Source of the DNA: Sergeia podlipaevii
Lineage: Eukaryota > Euglenozoa > Kinetoplastea > Trypanosomatida > Trypanosomatidae
DNA length: 64,000 nucleotides
NCBI GenBank assembly: GCA_030849805.1
Contig: JASANZ010002261.1
Span: forward strand, 1 to 64,000
Reading direction: 5' to 3'
The stretch's first letter is position 1. Every line of letters begins with the position of its first letter. This document shows, piece after piece, positions 9,549 through 24,500 of this stretch. The position numbers were made by a program, and so were the translations under genes. A model generated the notes under the pieces. The model was not told the origin of the DNA. It saw only the letters and a list, made by a program, of their open reading frames with translations, and ran no database searches.

Positions 9549-12500
9549 ATGCTGCCCTTCACAGATCAAGTCATTCAGTTCATTGTACTTCTGCTAGACA
9601 GTGCAGATGAGAACACTGTCCGGGCAGCGATACAAGCCGACCCAGGCGTAATGCACTTCGCGCGTAGCATTACACAGGCAGAACGCGACAACATCATTGC
9701 TCCAGCTAACAGGGGCGATGCTAGTACCGTAGAGAACGCAGTCAACACAAGAGAGGAGGAAGAGGGCACTACTCAGTCCTTTGTGGTTCTCTGCGAGTTT
9801 GCCGCGCGTGATGGGTCTGCATCAACCGTGATAGCAACAACCAAGGCCGCCACCATCTTCTACTTGCTTTCGAGAAACCAAATTGAAAGTAGAGAGCAAC
9901 TCCATCAAGAACGGCGCGGTGCTGTGATCGATTCATCGGCGGCACTCGACACCACCTCTATGATATCCCAGCGCAAGCCTCTCGCGTGCGTACTCATCAG
10001 CAAGCGAAGGACATCCTCTGCAAAGCGCAGCAGCGAGGAACGCCCGCTCTCCGTAAAGGACTTGAACATTCAGTCTCTTGACTTAGAAAGCCCGCTAGAC
10101 TCCCTGCAGGGTCTACTGCAGAGTGTGTATGATCCTATGCTCAAGGCTCAGAAGACGCAGGTATCTCTGCGCGTGCACGTGCAAGATCTTATGAGCAGCA
10201 TCTCAGCGACACGTCAAGCACTGCCCAAGGTAGATATCCTCCGCTTTGTGCCTGATGATCTTATCGAGCTTTGCGAACGGCTTCCCAACCTGGATGTGCC
10301 GCAGCTGGTGGATCGACTAGGCGACCGTGCTCGCGACCAGGCGTACCTGCGCACAGTGCTTCAGGTGCGCAACCGGTGCAACAACGTTCTTCCGCTTGAA
10401 AGTCTTCTTGCGGGCACCGCCACCGATGCGAACGGTCGACCCATACGTGAGACGATTGGCAAGTTGGCGAGCACACCAGGTAGTTCGATGCATAAAGCAG
10501 AGGGAAGGGTAGGAGGAGGGGCGGCGGCATCAACTGGAACGGGCGGACGTGTTGATGGTGCGCCGGGTGATGGTGACGACGATGATGACGACGCCGATGA
10601 GGAAGATGGATGGGTGGTGCAGAACCGCATTGCATACTGGCAAGGTGTCCTCGCATGGATTGAAGAGGTGCTGCGCCAGCTTCAGAGTCGTGAGTGGCGG
10701 CTGGTGCATCGCCTTCTTGCACACCGCGTCGAGACCTCCTACGCGCCGGAGTACGTCACATACGCACAGCAGGTGCGGGACTACATCAAGTTCTTTCAGG
10801 TTATTCCTGAGAAGCAGCTTGCTACCGTAGCGGAAGCAAAGTTCCCGGCGCTGGTTGAAGACATTTTCATCGCCGTTATGAAGCCCACTCGCTATTCCCC
10901 TAAACTGGCCCTTGGCCTTCTTTCCGGTGTCGTCTCGGAGATTGTGGCGACACTTGTGCGCTTCATGGAGGCTCGCTGCAGCGCCAACGTGCTTTCCCGC
11001 ACAGGGGCTGCTGCAGAGGGAGTTAGTCAAGGCGTCGAGACGCTCGCAGCTATCCGCCGAGGTACCGAGCTTCTACATGAACTTCAGAAGCGGTATATGA
11101 GCAGCACAGACACCCTTCGTGCTCAAGCACACATTATTGCTACTGGGCGTCGTGAGGCTCTGCAGCACCCGCGTATTGTTGTACTACTTGTGCGGTTTGC
11201 CGCCGTGCGTGACCTGGTGGAGCGTCACTGGCTTATTATTGCGCAGCTCCACTCCGTCTTCTCTACTCGTGCGCGGCTCTCCGGCGTGGCAGAGCAAACA
11301 GAAGCTGTAGAGGCTAGAGAGGCATTGCAGAACCAGTACGTTGCGCTTGTGCAGGCAGCGTATGATGCGTGTGAAAACCGTATCTACGGCATGGCACCAG
11401 ATGGTGTGGTTTCTGGGACCAACGAGGCGCTAGCAAACACGCTTAGAGGAACGATCACGGGGGCGGCAACAGTAGCACAAAGAAACGCAGAGTGGGGCGA
11501 TGTTGGTGCGCACGTGCTTATTGCGAAGAACATTATGTGGCGCACGGGTGCCGCAGCGCAGAGACGCTTTGTCGAGGCGACTTCCATGTACTACGCGCAA
11601 GTGGATCGCTACGATGATGCTATCGCGCTCCTCGTGAGCGACTTGCTTTCGAGTGGGCAGAACATGAGCCCTGATGCAGCTGCAGCTGTCAATGGCCTTG
11701 TCACCGTGGGTGACCTCGCCGCCATTCACGCTGAGGGCACAGCAGACTTGGGCATGCGCATGTTCCGCACGTTTGCCACGTTCCGTTTCTTGAATCTCCC
11801 AAAGGTGCAGCGCGTTGTGCAAGGCTATCAATGCCCTGTCTCTGAGAAGATCTCGGCTCAGGTGAAGGCAACGCAAGAGGCGTACTTCAACATGCAAGTT
11901 GCAAAGAAGCAGGTGCGCTACGCCATGGCGCGCTACCACCTTTCCCCGATGATAGCGCAGATTATGTGGGAGACGCATTTAGAGCGCACACTGCGGGAGT
12001 GCCTAAGTCAATGGGACTATGTGGCTGAGCGTGGCTGGCATCAATTGCTGAGTCTACGCAACATTGAGTACCGCTGGAGACTCAACAGCATCATGGCGGA
12101 GTACATTGGATTCCCCCTTGCTGATCTCGTTACAGTGGATTTACAAGAAGACTCGGAGGTGCATGGGTGTGCCTACGCACTCGCCTATCTTCAGCTTTTG
12201 TTTCCAGAAGACGCCACAGACTGGTCCGCCGACCCACACCTGCATCTTGCTGAAACTATTGTACGGACTCAGGACTCTGCCTCGCTGCAGGCGGCAAAGG
12301 ATCGGCTTGTGATGCTGCGTGCTGCACACGTGGCGCAAGCGGGACGCGCGCAGCTGCGGGAAGTGCGTAGCACGCAGGCGATTATTCGCAAACGAGTGAC
12401 AGAGAAGGTGCTAGCGTGGGGAGATGCGGCGCGGCAGGTCGTCGCACAGTGCCACGTGGACAGCCACACCAGCGCTTTGCGTGGTCCTGTGTACCGCGTT

Positions 12501-15500
12501 GTGGAAGTGCCAGTCGATGCTATAGCGCCATGTGGTCGCACCATAACCGGGCTCTCTGGCGGCACGGGAGGCGGCGGTGCCAGCGGCCTGGATGCGGCAG
12601 CAATTGGCGCCGGAGGAACATCGCGGGGTGTCTTTTCTGGCCGCGTTGCTGGCACCTCTCCGGCACGCGGCAGTAGCGCTGGGACAGCAATGAATATAGT
12701 ACGCACAAGCACGGGAAAGTCCTTTACACCAGCCCCGAGTGAGCCCTTCGCACGACCGCTTCATGACGTCAGTGGTGTGACGCCTGCGGCGGAGCAGAGT
12801 GTGCTCGCGATTGAGGTGGCCTTTCCGGAAGATCTGTTTATCATGGCGGATGACGTGCGCTACCTGCATTCCATCAGTATGCTACAGCCCAACTTGATGC
12901 AGCAGGAGGCAACAGCCACGGCGGTTGAGTTTGTGAAATGTAACGAGAGCCGTGGCAAGCTCGCTCGCTGCCTTTGCGAGCTACTACGTGTGTACTACAC
13001 CGCTGTCAACGGAGAGGACGACTCCCTCGTGCTCCTCGCAACGGATGAATATGAAGACGTTAATCAATGCCTTGCGCGAGGCTTTGGCGTGCGCTGGGAC
13101 GATGAGCCCACGCTGCTACAGTACGTGCAGGAGCTTTCAGAGAAGGTTCTTAACTTTACCCGTGTAGTGCAGCACGTGCGCGGACGTATGGAGGCGGTCT
13201 ATGGCAAAATTGTTGCGTTCCATGTACGGGCGTTCCATCCAGAAGCGATTGCGCAGCGCGTAAAAGAGATCCGTGGGGTGGTGGACACGCTGCTGCTTCG
13301 CTGCGTCAATGCCTATCTATGGATCCGTGAGACCCAACCACTGCTCGATCGCGCGCTCCTGGCTCAGATGCAGTTCTTGCTGCGAGGCTGGACAGCGGAC
13401 TTTACGTCGATGCGGGACGATATCCGCTACCTACAGTCACGTGCGGCGGAGACGGATGTGTTTCATCTGCGGCCCCTGCGCGTGCGCATGCGTGTCGTAT
13501 ACAAGGAGGTCAAGCTGGAGACGCCTGCGTCCATCTGGCGCCATCACTGGATCACAGAGCTCAACAAGTACTTCGGCTGGATCTATACCTTGCCGAAGCT
13601 GTACAACGACGAGGACATCCGCAAAAACGAAATTTCAAGTAGGGCAGCTCGCGATATCATCACTCTTGCACACTCCACTAGTGGCGGCACTTGTACGAAT
13701 GGAGGTGGCGTGGGAAGTGCAACTGGCGTTGGTGCGGGCATAGCTGCATCGGTGGTGGGTGGCAGCGGCGCTGTTGGTAGCGTCGGTCTTGGCCCTGGCA
13801 CTTCGATGGTCACAATGAACGTTGGCACAGCTTCCGGGGGAATCATACAGGTTTCCTCCAGCGCCGGCGGTGTGGGCGGCGGGGACGAGCGTGGATACAT
13901 TGGATATCAGTATCTACTTGAGCGCCTTCCTGCTTCGTTTCTGGCGGAGCCACTTCAAGCTATTGAGCAGTGCATCCAAGACGCCATCGCGGTCGAAGAA
14001 GAATGGCAGCAGAGCCAGCAGTTTCTCAATCTGGATGTCGCCGTCATGCAGCAACGATTTGGCACGGACCTGCGCCGCTGGAGCACTGCGCTGCATTTAA
14101 TGCGACGAGTGTCCTCCCAGCTGATGGACTTCACTCAGCCAAACAAGTTGCTTGGTGGTATCGTCATTGCCGCTGAAGATGCGCAGGCTGAACTGGGTCG
14201 CAAGCTTGACCAAGTGAGTCAGTACACGCACACTAAGTTCAAGGACGTGCTAGAGCTCGAGCTTGACAACACGTTTAGGAAAATCTCAGCGGAACGCGCC
14301 AGGGCAGACGCATTGGATGTCATTAGTAATGTCAATGACGCCGCGGCGTTCCTGTGTGAGGTGCCCCGCGTGAAGCGGGTCCTCGCGGAGAACGAGGCCT
14401 ACGTCACGCTGATGGCTGAGGCGGAGGAGACGTTGCAGCAACTGGGGTACGTCTTCCCCGAGCACTGGACTTACGCGTCAACCGTCGGGGAGGAGTACCG
14501 CTCTCTCAAGGACCTCATCGAGCGGAAAATGAAAGCGCTTGAGTTTCGTCGTCCTTTTCTCGCCGACTCAGTCAAGCAGACCAGCGAGGAAATTGACCGC
14601 CGCACGCGGGATCTCCAGAAGGAGCTTGCCACGCTCGACCAGAGCGCCGCCAAAAACTCTCCATCTGCGGCACAGTACATTGTGTCAAGTCTTTACGATC
14701 AAGTTAACTCGTGCCGCGAGGACGCGGCACGTCTTTCCGCGCTTCAGGAGGCACTTGGCGATGTGCCGTACAACACCGAGGATATTGAGCGTCTCTCCAG
14801 AGAAGTGCAGTCTCTCAAGGACGTCTGGGGCTACGTGGCACAGGCCTATCTGCGCATCAACGCGCTGGGTGCAATCCCGTTCTTTGAGATGGTGCCGCGT
14901 CGGCAGCTCGAGGACCTGCAGCAGTTAGAGTCCGAGGTGGAAGGCTACCCAGAGGCTATTCATGGCTTTGCTATCTACGTCGATCTGGTTGCTCTTGTTC
15001 GCCGCGTGATTGGATACCGTCGCCTGATGCAGGACCTGAGGTCCGATGCGATGTCACCACTTGAGCGTGCGCAGCGTCACTGGCAGAGTCTCAAACAAGA
15101 GTTGCATGCCAAGTGGTCGTTGGAGTACTTGACGGTGCAGGAAATCTGGGACAGCGATCCGGAGGCAAACGCGGTGGTGTACAGCGGTGTGCTTGAGATG
15201 GCGCAAGGTGAAAGGCGCATTGAAGTACAGCTGCAGTCGATCACGTCCTTCTGGGAATCCTTCGAGTTCAACGTCATTGCCTACAAGAATCAGGTGGTGC
15301 TCATTCGCGGGTGGGATGTGGTGTTGGAGCGCCTTGCCGAGGACCTCGGCACTTTCGGTGGTATTCGATCGAGCCCATACTTCAACTCACAGTATGTGAT
15401 TGCCATGACGAACGAGTCGGAGAGCAGGCTCAACCGGCTTCGACAGGTGTTGGAGACGCTGCTGGAGGTACAGAAGCGCTGGGTCTATCTGGACGGCATT

Positions 15501-18500
15501 TTTACCGGAAACGTGGAGATCCGAACTCAACTGCCGCATGACACGGCACAGTTTGACCGCACAAGTCGCGAGCTTATTCATATCTTGCCTCGTCCTCGTG
15601 CCTCGGGGGCGTTGCCAGAGGTCAAGGCGCAGTTTTTCCTAGATGATGAGAAGCTGCTGCAAACGCTAGAGCGCATTTCCGCCCAGCTGAGTGCAACACA
15701 GCGTGCACTGACCGCCTACCTGGATTCACAACGGCGGCGCTTTCCCCGCTTTTTCTTCGTTGGAGACGACGACTTGCTTGAAATCCTCGGCAACAGCAAC
15801 GACCCCGCCTTTCTCGCGAAGCACCTCAAGAAAATGTTCACTGCTCTTTCAAGTTTTGTGCTCAGCAAGTCCGGCGCTATCACGGAGTTCGCGAGCGCTA
15901 CGGGCGAGAAGGTGCCCTTTAGCGTCTCAGTGCCATATCTTAAGCGTCCCCTGCATGAGTGGCTCGTTGAAGCAGAAAATGGCATGTCGAATACGCTGCG
16001 CAGCCGCACCATCAAGGCGTTTGAGGAGCTCACCGCGAGCGCCAATGGTGTGACGCTAGAGTGGATGACGAAGTACCCCGCGCAGGCGGTGTGTCTTGCA
16101 GTCCAACTCTGGTGGGTTCAGATACAGGAAAGTCTCTGGTCGCCTGCTACCGCTGCTGCTGCGAAGAGTGGTAGTACTAGCGGCTCCCCCGCCCGTTCCG
16201 GCGCAACGGATGCGATGGATTCGCTTCTAGAGCGCCTTGCAACCAGCGTTGTCAGCACAGATGTCACGCTGGCGTTGCGGTACGTGTGTGGGCAGATCAT
16301 TACGATTGCGGTGTATCAACGAGATGTCTCGCGTGCGCTGGCTGCGAAGAATGTGACCTCGGTGGAGGACTTCAACTGGTCGCGTGTGCTTCGACTGTAT
16401 CAGAAGAAGGTGACTGGAGTGCAGGTGATTGAGTGTCACATGGCGGACGCGGCAGTCACGCATGGGTTTGAGTACATTGGTCAATACGAACGACTTGTAC
16501 AGACCGCGCTGACGGATAAGGCCTACTTGACTCTGATGCAGGCTCTGCACACAAGACTGGGCGGCTCCCCACTTGGCCCTGCAGGCACGGGTAAGACTGA
16601 AACAGTGAAAGCCCTCGGTCTTCAGCTTGGCCGCCACGTGCTTGTCTTCAACTGCGATGACACTTTTGACTTCCAAGCCATGAGCCGTATCTTTCTTGGT
16701 CTCTGCCAAGTCGGTGCATGGGGCTGCTTCGATGAGTTCAACCGTCTTGAGGAGAGAATCATATCTGCACTATCGCAGCAGATCGAGCTGATTCAAACCT
16801 CGCTGCGCGCGCGCAAGGCCGATATTGAGCTTGGCGATCACTGTGTTCCTCTGCATCTCAATGTGGGCATTTTCATTACCATGAATCCGGGGTACGCTGG
16901 GCGTTCCAAGCTGCCTGGTAATCTCAAGCAGCTCTTTCGCACCGTTACCATGGCAGTGCCTGACCGTGAAACCATCGCAGAAGTCATGCTATTTGCGCAG
17001 GGCTTCCAGACCGCTGAAGGCCTCGCCCGAAAGGTGGTGCCGCTCTTCAGGCTATGTGAGGAGCAGTTCTCGAGGCAGTCACACTATGACTTCGGGTTGC
17101 GTGCACTAAAGTCAGTTCTTGTGGCAGCTGGCGCACGCAAGCGTCACAGCGCCGCAGCTGCCACACATAGTCTTAATGGCAGCAGCGCGCTACTCAGCTT
17201 CAGCATCGGCGAAAGCGATGAGGACGACGGCAACGATGCTCAGAAGACGTCTGAGGTGAGCCTGGCCGATGCAGAGTGTGGTCTAGTGCTTCAGTCCACC
17301 ATCGCCACTGTCGCGCCAAAGTTGGTCACGCAGGATGTCAGTCTCTTCTATCCTCTTCTGCTGGACTTCTTCCCTGGCAAGGAACTGCCGGACATCAAGA
17401 CACAGGAGCTCCGCGATGCCATTGCGGACGTCTGCGAAGAAACTGGCCTCGTGGCGACCCCGCACTGGGTGGAGAAGATTTGTCAGCTGCATTACACGAA
17501 GGAGACACGACATGGCGTCATGATTGCTGGACCAAGCGGTACAGGCAAGACGACTGCCTGGAAGGCACTCATGTCGGCAATGGTGCGTGTGGATCACAAA
17601 TTGGAGATACAGGCGTACGTCGTGGAGCCCAAGGTGCTGTCCAAGGGTGAGCTCTTCGGCACGCTCGACATCACCACACGAGAGTGGAAGGATGGTATCT
17701 TCACCAACATCCTGCGGCGTATTTTGGATCAGGAACTTCAGCCTTTAGAGGACGTTGGCACAAGCGGAGCAGGAGCAGCAACTGTGGCAACAGGGGTGCC
17801 TGCGGGTGGATCTCCGTCCCCCATGCCGTCTGCTTCGAAGGGTATGCAAATAGCTAAGGGTGGCGCTTCGCCCACGACGAAGGAGTACTGGATCGTGTTC
17901 GATGGCGATGTGGATCCTGAGTGGGTCGAGAACCTCAACTCTGTTCTGGACGACAATCGTATTCTCACTCTGCCTAATGGTGAGCGGCTCTCATTGCCGA
18001 GTTCCGTGCGCATCTTCTTTGAAGTGCAGAACCTTCGCTACGCTACTCCCGCCACGGTATCCCGCTGCGGTATGTTGTGGTTCAGCGAGGGCATTCTACC
18101 ACTTGAGTGCGTGTTCTGCTTCGCGCGTCACCAACTCAGGCACAAGCCCCTGGTCGACCGCAGAGGACGTCGCATGTCATGGAGTCTTGAGGACGATCTG
18201 GTCGGTATCACCTCCACCACACACGCTCAGCAGCTCACAGTGGCTGACAGTGTCATCAGCGGCATTCGTGGGAAGACGTATGGTCATTATATAATCTCCA
18301 ACGCGTCTCCAGGCTTGGAGATGGTGCTTGGTAGTACGATTCGCTACGGTAGTGTCACTGCTATGGGCAGCATTCTGAACTTCAATTACAACGACGAGGA
18401 CCAACTGCTGGGTGGCACACGGCGTGATCCATCAGAGCTCTATATCCCTACTGGAACTCTGCGTGTAGGAGGAGGCTTTCCAAGTGCAGCAGGGCAGCGT

Positions 18501-21500
18501 CACGCCATGTGGCGCACCACGCAGCCAGAGGCGAGCCGCATGCAGGAGCGCCTTATGGAGCAGTGGAGCCCAGAGTTCGAACCCAAGAATGGTCTTGTTG
18601 CAAAGAGTCTTGCACTCATGAATTCGACTGCCTACCGCGACGCCTGCATTATGGAATACTCAACACTGCAGCACCTGCAAAGCATTCTTGCTCTAATGCT
18701 AGATGGCATCTGGCGCGCCTACCTTGTGGAGCGAGAAAACGATAGCGGAGGTGTCAGCGGAAAGGTAACAGACGCCGATTGGGTGAAGCGGGTGGCGTCG
18801 AAGGTGCTGCATCACGCCGTGTTTTGGGGCTCGTGCGCACCCTTGGCGCATGAGGACCGTATACGACTCGCACGGGACCTCATTCCGGGTATCCCTTCTG
18901 TGAACGGTACGCCGTGCTCTATATTGGATGTGGAGCTGGACTTCAAGACAGGCGAGTGGAAGAGGATGCGGGACCGCGTGCAGACTACCGAAATTGCCGC
19001 GCAGCAGATTGGTGCAAACGATACGGTGATCCCTACCGTCGACACGTGCCGTCATGAGAACATGTTGACGGCGTGGATCAACGCAGGTCGCTCGGCCATC
19101 CTGTGCGGTCCTCCGGGCTCCGGTAAGACGCTGACAATTAGCGCGGTGTTGAACAACTCCATTCAGTACGAAGGCGTCTTTCTTAACTTCTCAAGCGGGA
19201 CTTCAGTCGATACAGTGCTCAAGGCGCTGGAGCAGTACTGTGAAACGAGCAACACAGCGCGCGGCCTCGTGATGGCACCCATTTCGGGCAAGAAGGTGCT
19301 GCTGTTCTGCGATGAAATCAATCTCCCAGCTCTAGATCAATACGGCACGCAGGTCGTCCTGCAGCTGCTTCGTCAGATCATCGAGCGCCACGGCTTTTTC
19401 CGACCTCGCGACAACGTGTGGATCACCACTGAGGACATTCAAGTGGTCGGCGCGTGCAATCCCCCAACAGACCCTGGCCGCGTGCCGCTCTCCCTCCGCT
19501 TCTTGCGCTGGGCTCCCGTTATGCTCGTTGGCTTTCCTTCCCCTGAGTCTCTACAGGTCATCTACTCGTCGTACTGCCGCGCCATTCTCGCCTTCCACCC
19601 CACGCTTCTTTCCAGCTCCGCGTCACAGCTGGCGTCAGCTATGGTGAAGGTGTACACCGCCTCCCAGCAGCATTTCACCTCTGCGCAACAGCCACACTAC
19701 CTCTACTCCCCGCGTGAGCTGACACGTTGGTCACGCGCAATTTATGAGGCGATTCTTACCCTTGACGAGGCGCAGCGAGCCGCGCTGACGCAAGCGGCCC
19801 TCGTGCGACTTGCGCTTCATGAAGGCTTGCGCGTGTTTGCTGACCGCCTTGTCAGCTCCGATGAGCGCGAATGGACGGACCACGTGATGGATAATAGCTT
19901 CTGTGAAGTGTTCCCTGCTGTACCAAAGGTCACCTACGATCGCCCAATTCTCTTCTCGGCGCTCCTCACGCATGCGTACACGGAGAACTCACGCGAGGAA
20001 ATACGCAAATACCTGCAGCGTCGCCTGGATACCTTCTGCGAGGAAGAAATGTCAGCGCCAATGGTGGTTTTTGACTCCATGATCGATCACGTTGTGCGCA
20101 TCCACCGCGTCCTGAGTCAGCCCCTTGGTCATGTTCTCATTGCTGGTAGCTCTGGCGTGGGCAAGACAGTTATTGCGCGTCTAGTGGCGTGGATGGGCGG
20201 CTTCTTCGTGACCTGGTTGAAGGTGCGTAGGGATTATACGCTTATTGACTTCGAGGACGATCTTCGCGCTTTGCTTCGACGCACAGGCTGCAAGCGGGAG
20301 CGCGTGTGCTTCATTTTTGATGAGTCAAACATTCTGCAACCCAGCTTTCTCGAATACATGAACGCGCTGCTTGCCTCTGGTGAGGTGCCCGGCCTTTTCG
20401 AAGGTGAAGAATGGACGAAGCTCATTCAGGACGTGCGCGAGGCTATTGTGACCAATCAGAGCACTTTGAAGAGTAAGACGAATGATCTACTACGAGAGGG
20501 TGGCGCTGGAGGTTTCAGCTCCACCAAACGCGGTGGCGCCACGACCACCGCTAGCAGTGGTGTCGCTGGTACTGCCGTAGGTCAAGCAGCATCAACCATG
20601 AGAGTAGGAGCGGGAGGCCCCACCACCGCTTCCGTGCTGGGCGCTGGCCGTGTGAACACCGCAGACTACGTGGACATCTCAAGTGAACAGGACATGTACC
20701 GCTGGTTTCTCTCCAACGTTCGCGAGTACCTCCACGTTGTCTTCACGATCAACCCCTCCTCGAGCGACTTTGGCTCTCGCGCAGTCGCCAGTCCCGCACT
20801 CTTCAACCGCTGCACCATTGATTGGTTCGGCGACTGGGACGAAGCTACAATCCACCAAGTCACGATGGAACGCACACGTGGAGTGGAGCTGTTGCCCTCG
20901 TGTCCGGGTGTCTTTGCCACAGAAGAGGACGCACACATCGCGCTCGCCCGCGCGGTCAATGAGCTACACTTGAGTACGCGCGAGATCAACACCGCGTTGC
21001 GTGCGCGTCATGCAAACCAGGGCACTTTCATTACTCCTCGCCACTTCACCGACTTTATCTCGCATTTTGTGGAACTCACCAATAGCAAAGCGAAGGACAT
21101 GGTGAAGCAGCTTCAGCACCTGCGCACTGGTTTGGAGAAACTGCACGAGACGGCGACCGAGGTGGCGAAGCGGAAGGAGGAGCTCAAGACGAGTGAGGCG
21201 GCCATGGCGGAGAGCAGTGTGAAGGCCCAGAGCATGCTGGAGCGCATCGTCAGCGAAACCGACGTCACACGGAAGGAAAAGGCAGAGGCGGAAAAGATTC
21301 GTCCTGGCTTACTGGAGCAGGAGAGCGCGCTGCTAGCGGATCGCCAGCATATTGAAAGCGAACTTGCAGAAGCAGAACCGGCCCTCATCGCGGCCGAGAA
21401 GGCACTCAACACGGTGAAAACAGATCACCTACGAGAGATACGTGCCTACACCACACCACCACCGATGGTGAAGCGTGTGCTAGAAGCCGTGTGCGCACTC

Positions 21501-24500
21501 ATGGGAGAAAAGAATAGCGACGATTGGGATATCTTGAAGAACCACATCCGCCGCGATGACTTCCTTACTAACGTCAAGGCCTTCAAGTGCGATGATGTCA
21601 CCGAGGCGGCGCGGGAGCGGGTGACGCACATGATCAAGGACAAGAAGTTCACTGTGGACGCCGCGTACCGCGCCTCTAAGGCGGCTGGGCCGCTTTATCA
21701 ATGGGTGCTTGCGCAGCTGCAGTACTCTGAAATCTTCCGCCGTGTCGCCCCTATGCGGGCGAAGATTGACAAACTTGTCGCCGCGCACGGAATGAAACTC
21801 GTGGCGCTGCGTGCCACTGAGAAGGTCATCGCTGAGAAGGAGGTCTCGTTGCAGCAGCTCATGGCGGAGTATCAAGCCACCACGGAGCAGATTGCAACAC
21901 TGAAGCAGCGCATTGTTGTGGTGTCTGCGCAGTGCGAGCGCGCAACGACGATTACAAGTCAGCTTATTCATGAGCGCGAGAGATGGGAGTTAGAGGTGAA
22001 GAACTTTGGCAAGGAGGCACGCACCACCCTCGGTGACTGTGTGCTCTCCGCGGCCTTTCTGTCTTATATTGGCTTCTTCGACGAATTTACGCGTGAGAAG
22101 GTGCTGGTGCCAAAGTGGGCAGAGTGCATCAGTGCTCAAGGCATCCCAACGCGGTCTGACCTGAGCGTTATGGAGTTCCTTGTTGCCCCCTCCCAGCGGC
22201 TTGCGTGGGAACGCAGCGGACTTCCGAGTGATCACCTTTGCATGGAGAACGCGATGATTATGGACCGCAGCAGCCGCTATACGCTCCTCATCGATCCCGC
22301 GGGCACGGCAGCGGCCTTTTTACAAAAATTTTACAGCGACAAGAAGATCCACAAGGCAAGGTTTACAAAACCTGGGTATCTCAAGGAACTCGAGATGGCT
22401 GTCCGATTTGGGTATCCGATTTTGATGGAAGACGCCGAATTTCTCGACCCTGCTGTGGGCCCGCTGCTGAATCATGAGTTCCGTCACACAGGCAGCCGCA
22501 GCGTCGCGCGTATTGGCGCCAACGACGTCGATCTCTCCCCCACTTTCAAGATGTTTTTGCTGACGCGCGATCCTAACTATCAGCCCGGCGCCGACCTTGC
22601 TGGTCAGGTGTGTCTTGTCAACTTCACCGTGACGCTCTCCTCGTTGCAGTCGCAGTGCCTGCACCGCATCCTGCTCCACGAGCGTCCCGATGTGGATGCC
22701 AAGCGGACACAACTCATGCGAGTCCAAGGCGAGTATCAGCTGCGTCTTCGTGTGTTGGAGCAAGAGCTGCTTACCTGTATTGCGAGCTCTCAAGGTAGTC
22801 TGCTAGATGATGATCAACTGATTGTGTCCTTGACGAAGCTGAAAGATGAATCCCGTACTATCACGGAGGACATTGGTAGCAGTGAAGAGTCGATGCAGCT
22901 GATTGAACGAGTGGAGGGTCGCTATCGCCCAGTCTCAGCCGTGGCTGCTCGTATTTACTTTGCGCTCAAGCGCTTTGATGAGCTGAGCACCTTCTATCGC
23001 TTCAACGTGGGGTTCATGTTCCGCATTCTCGAAGATGCGCTTGCTTCTCTGCCACCGCGTGATGCCCCCATGCCCAGTGTCGCCGGTCTCTCCACCAGCG
23101 GCGCGCGGCCCGTCTCGGAGGTCCTCTCCGCCGTGGAGGACGACAACCGTCTGGCGCGCATCACCGCAGCGCTCTTTGCGCTTGTGCACAAGCGTGTGAT
23201 GCGAGGTATGTTCCGCGGCGACCACCTCGTGCTTGGCTTACGCCTTGCTCAGCTTCGCAGCGCGGTCGGGGATGAGACCGCAGGTGCCATTGCGGAAGTT
23301 GAATGGGACTGGCTGCTGGATGGACTGCGCGCTGCGCCGCTGGACGCGACCGCCGTATCTGCCTCTGCCGCTTCTTCGTCCTCAGTGGTACCGACACTCC
23401 TGGAGAAACTCAAGGTGGCACCCGCTGGCAGACAAGCACGCGCGGCGTTCTCTACGCTTCTTCACAAGCCCGCTTTCAGTGAACTGCGCCTGTCGCTCAG
23501 CGACGCCTCGCACGAAACTGAATGGACGACCTTCTTGACCAGCTTTGATCCTGTTCAGAACTTCTCTGCTCTTGGCGACCGCTGCTTCAAGAAACCCACG
23601 CCGCTCGTGCGCAAGATGTTCCTGCTGACGCTTATGCTCTACTACACGCGACGTGAGAGCTTTGTCTCTGCCGCCTATGCCCTACTGCAGCAGTTCTTTG
23701 ATGGTCATCTGGTGGATGATGCGAAGAACGTGACCGCGCCATCGCTGATGCGTGTCTTTGGGAACAACAGCGTTGAAGACCTGCACGATATCGCGACGAT
23801 GTTGCCGGAGTTGGGGCCTTCCACGCCCGTTCTCATGGTGTCCAACGCCAGTGTGGACCCCTCCGTGCGTGTGGAGCAGGTCGCTCATGCGAAGAATGTA
23901 CAGCTGCACACCGTTGCTCTGGGCAGTGGCGAGGGAACCGCGGATGCAGACCGTTACCTCTCCGAGGCTATGGCTACAGGTGGCTGGGTACTGCTCAAGA
24001 ACGTTCACCTGGCGCGTGCCTACATGAATGTAGTAGAGAAGCGTCTGCACACAGAGAGTATGGAAAACATGCTCCACGAGGGCTTCCAGCTCTTCCTTAC
24101 CGTCGACAGGGATGCCGTAGAGGGTGATACGCGCGACCTTCGCAAGCGCGATAGCGACGCCAGCAGCGGCGGCACCGCACTGCCCATCAATTTGCTCGAA
24201 GACTCTGTGGTAGTCGTGTTTGAGGCGCAGCCAGGCATCAAGGCTTGTCTTATCCAAACGTATGGAGCTCTTGAGAAGATCAAGAAGGACACCGCTGGAA
24301 CAGTGACGACGACGACGGCGGCGCTGAACCCCGCCGCCGGGACGCTCACGCCGGCAGGCACAAGCCATTTGCAGCGTGTGTATCTCGTTGCAGCGTGGCT
24401 GCACGCGGTAGTGATCGAGCGACTATTCTACGTTCCGATCGGGTGGAGCGAGATGTACGAGTACTCCGACACAGAATTTGCTCGTGTGGTGCAGGCTGTG

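Noticed and set aside
8480..9562. Several overlapping open frames of 100-194 codons on both strands between the RING and dynein genes
   Set aside because: They are strings of Phe, Leu and Lys from homopolymers, with no family resemblance.
23682..24404. 240-codon antisense frame opposite dynein
   Set aside because: It overlaps the conserved AAA6 coding region and has a composition typical of antisense shadows.
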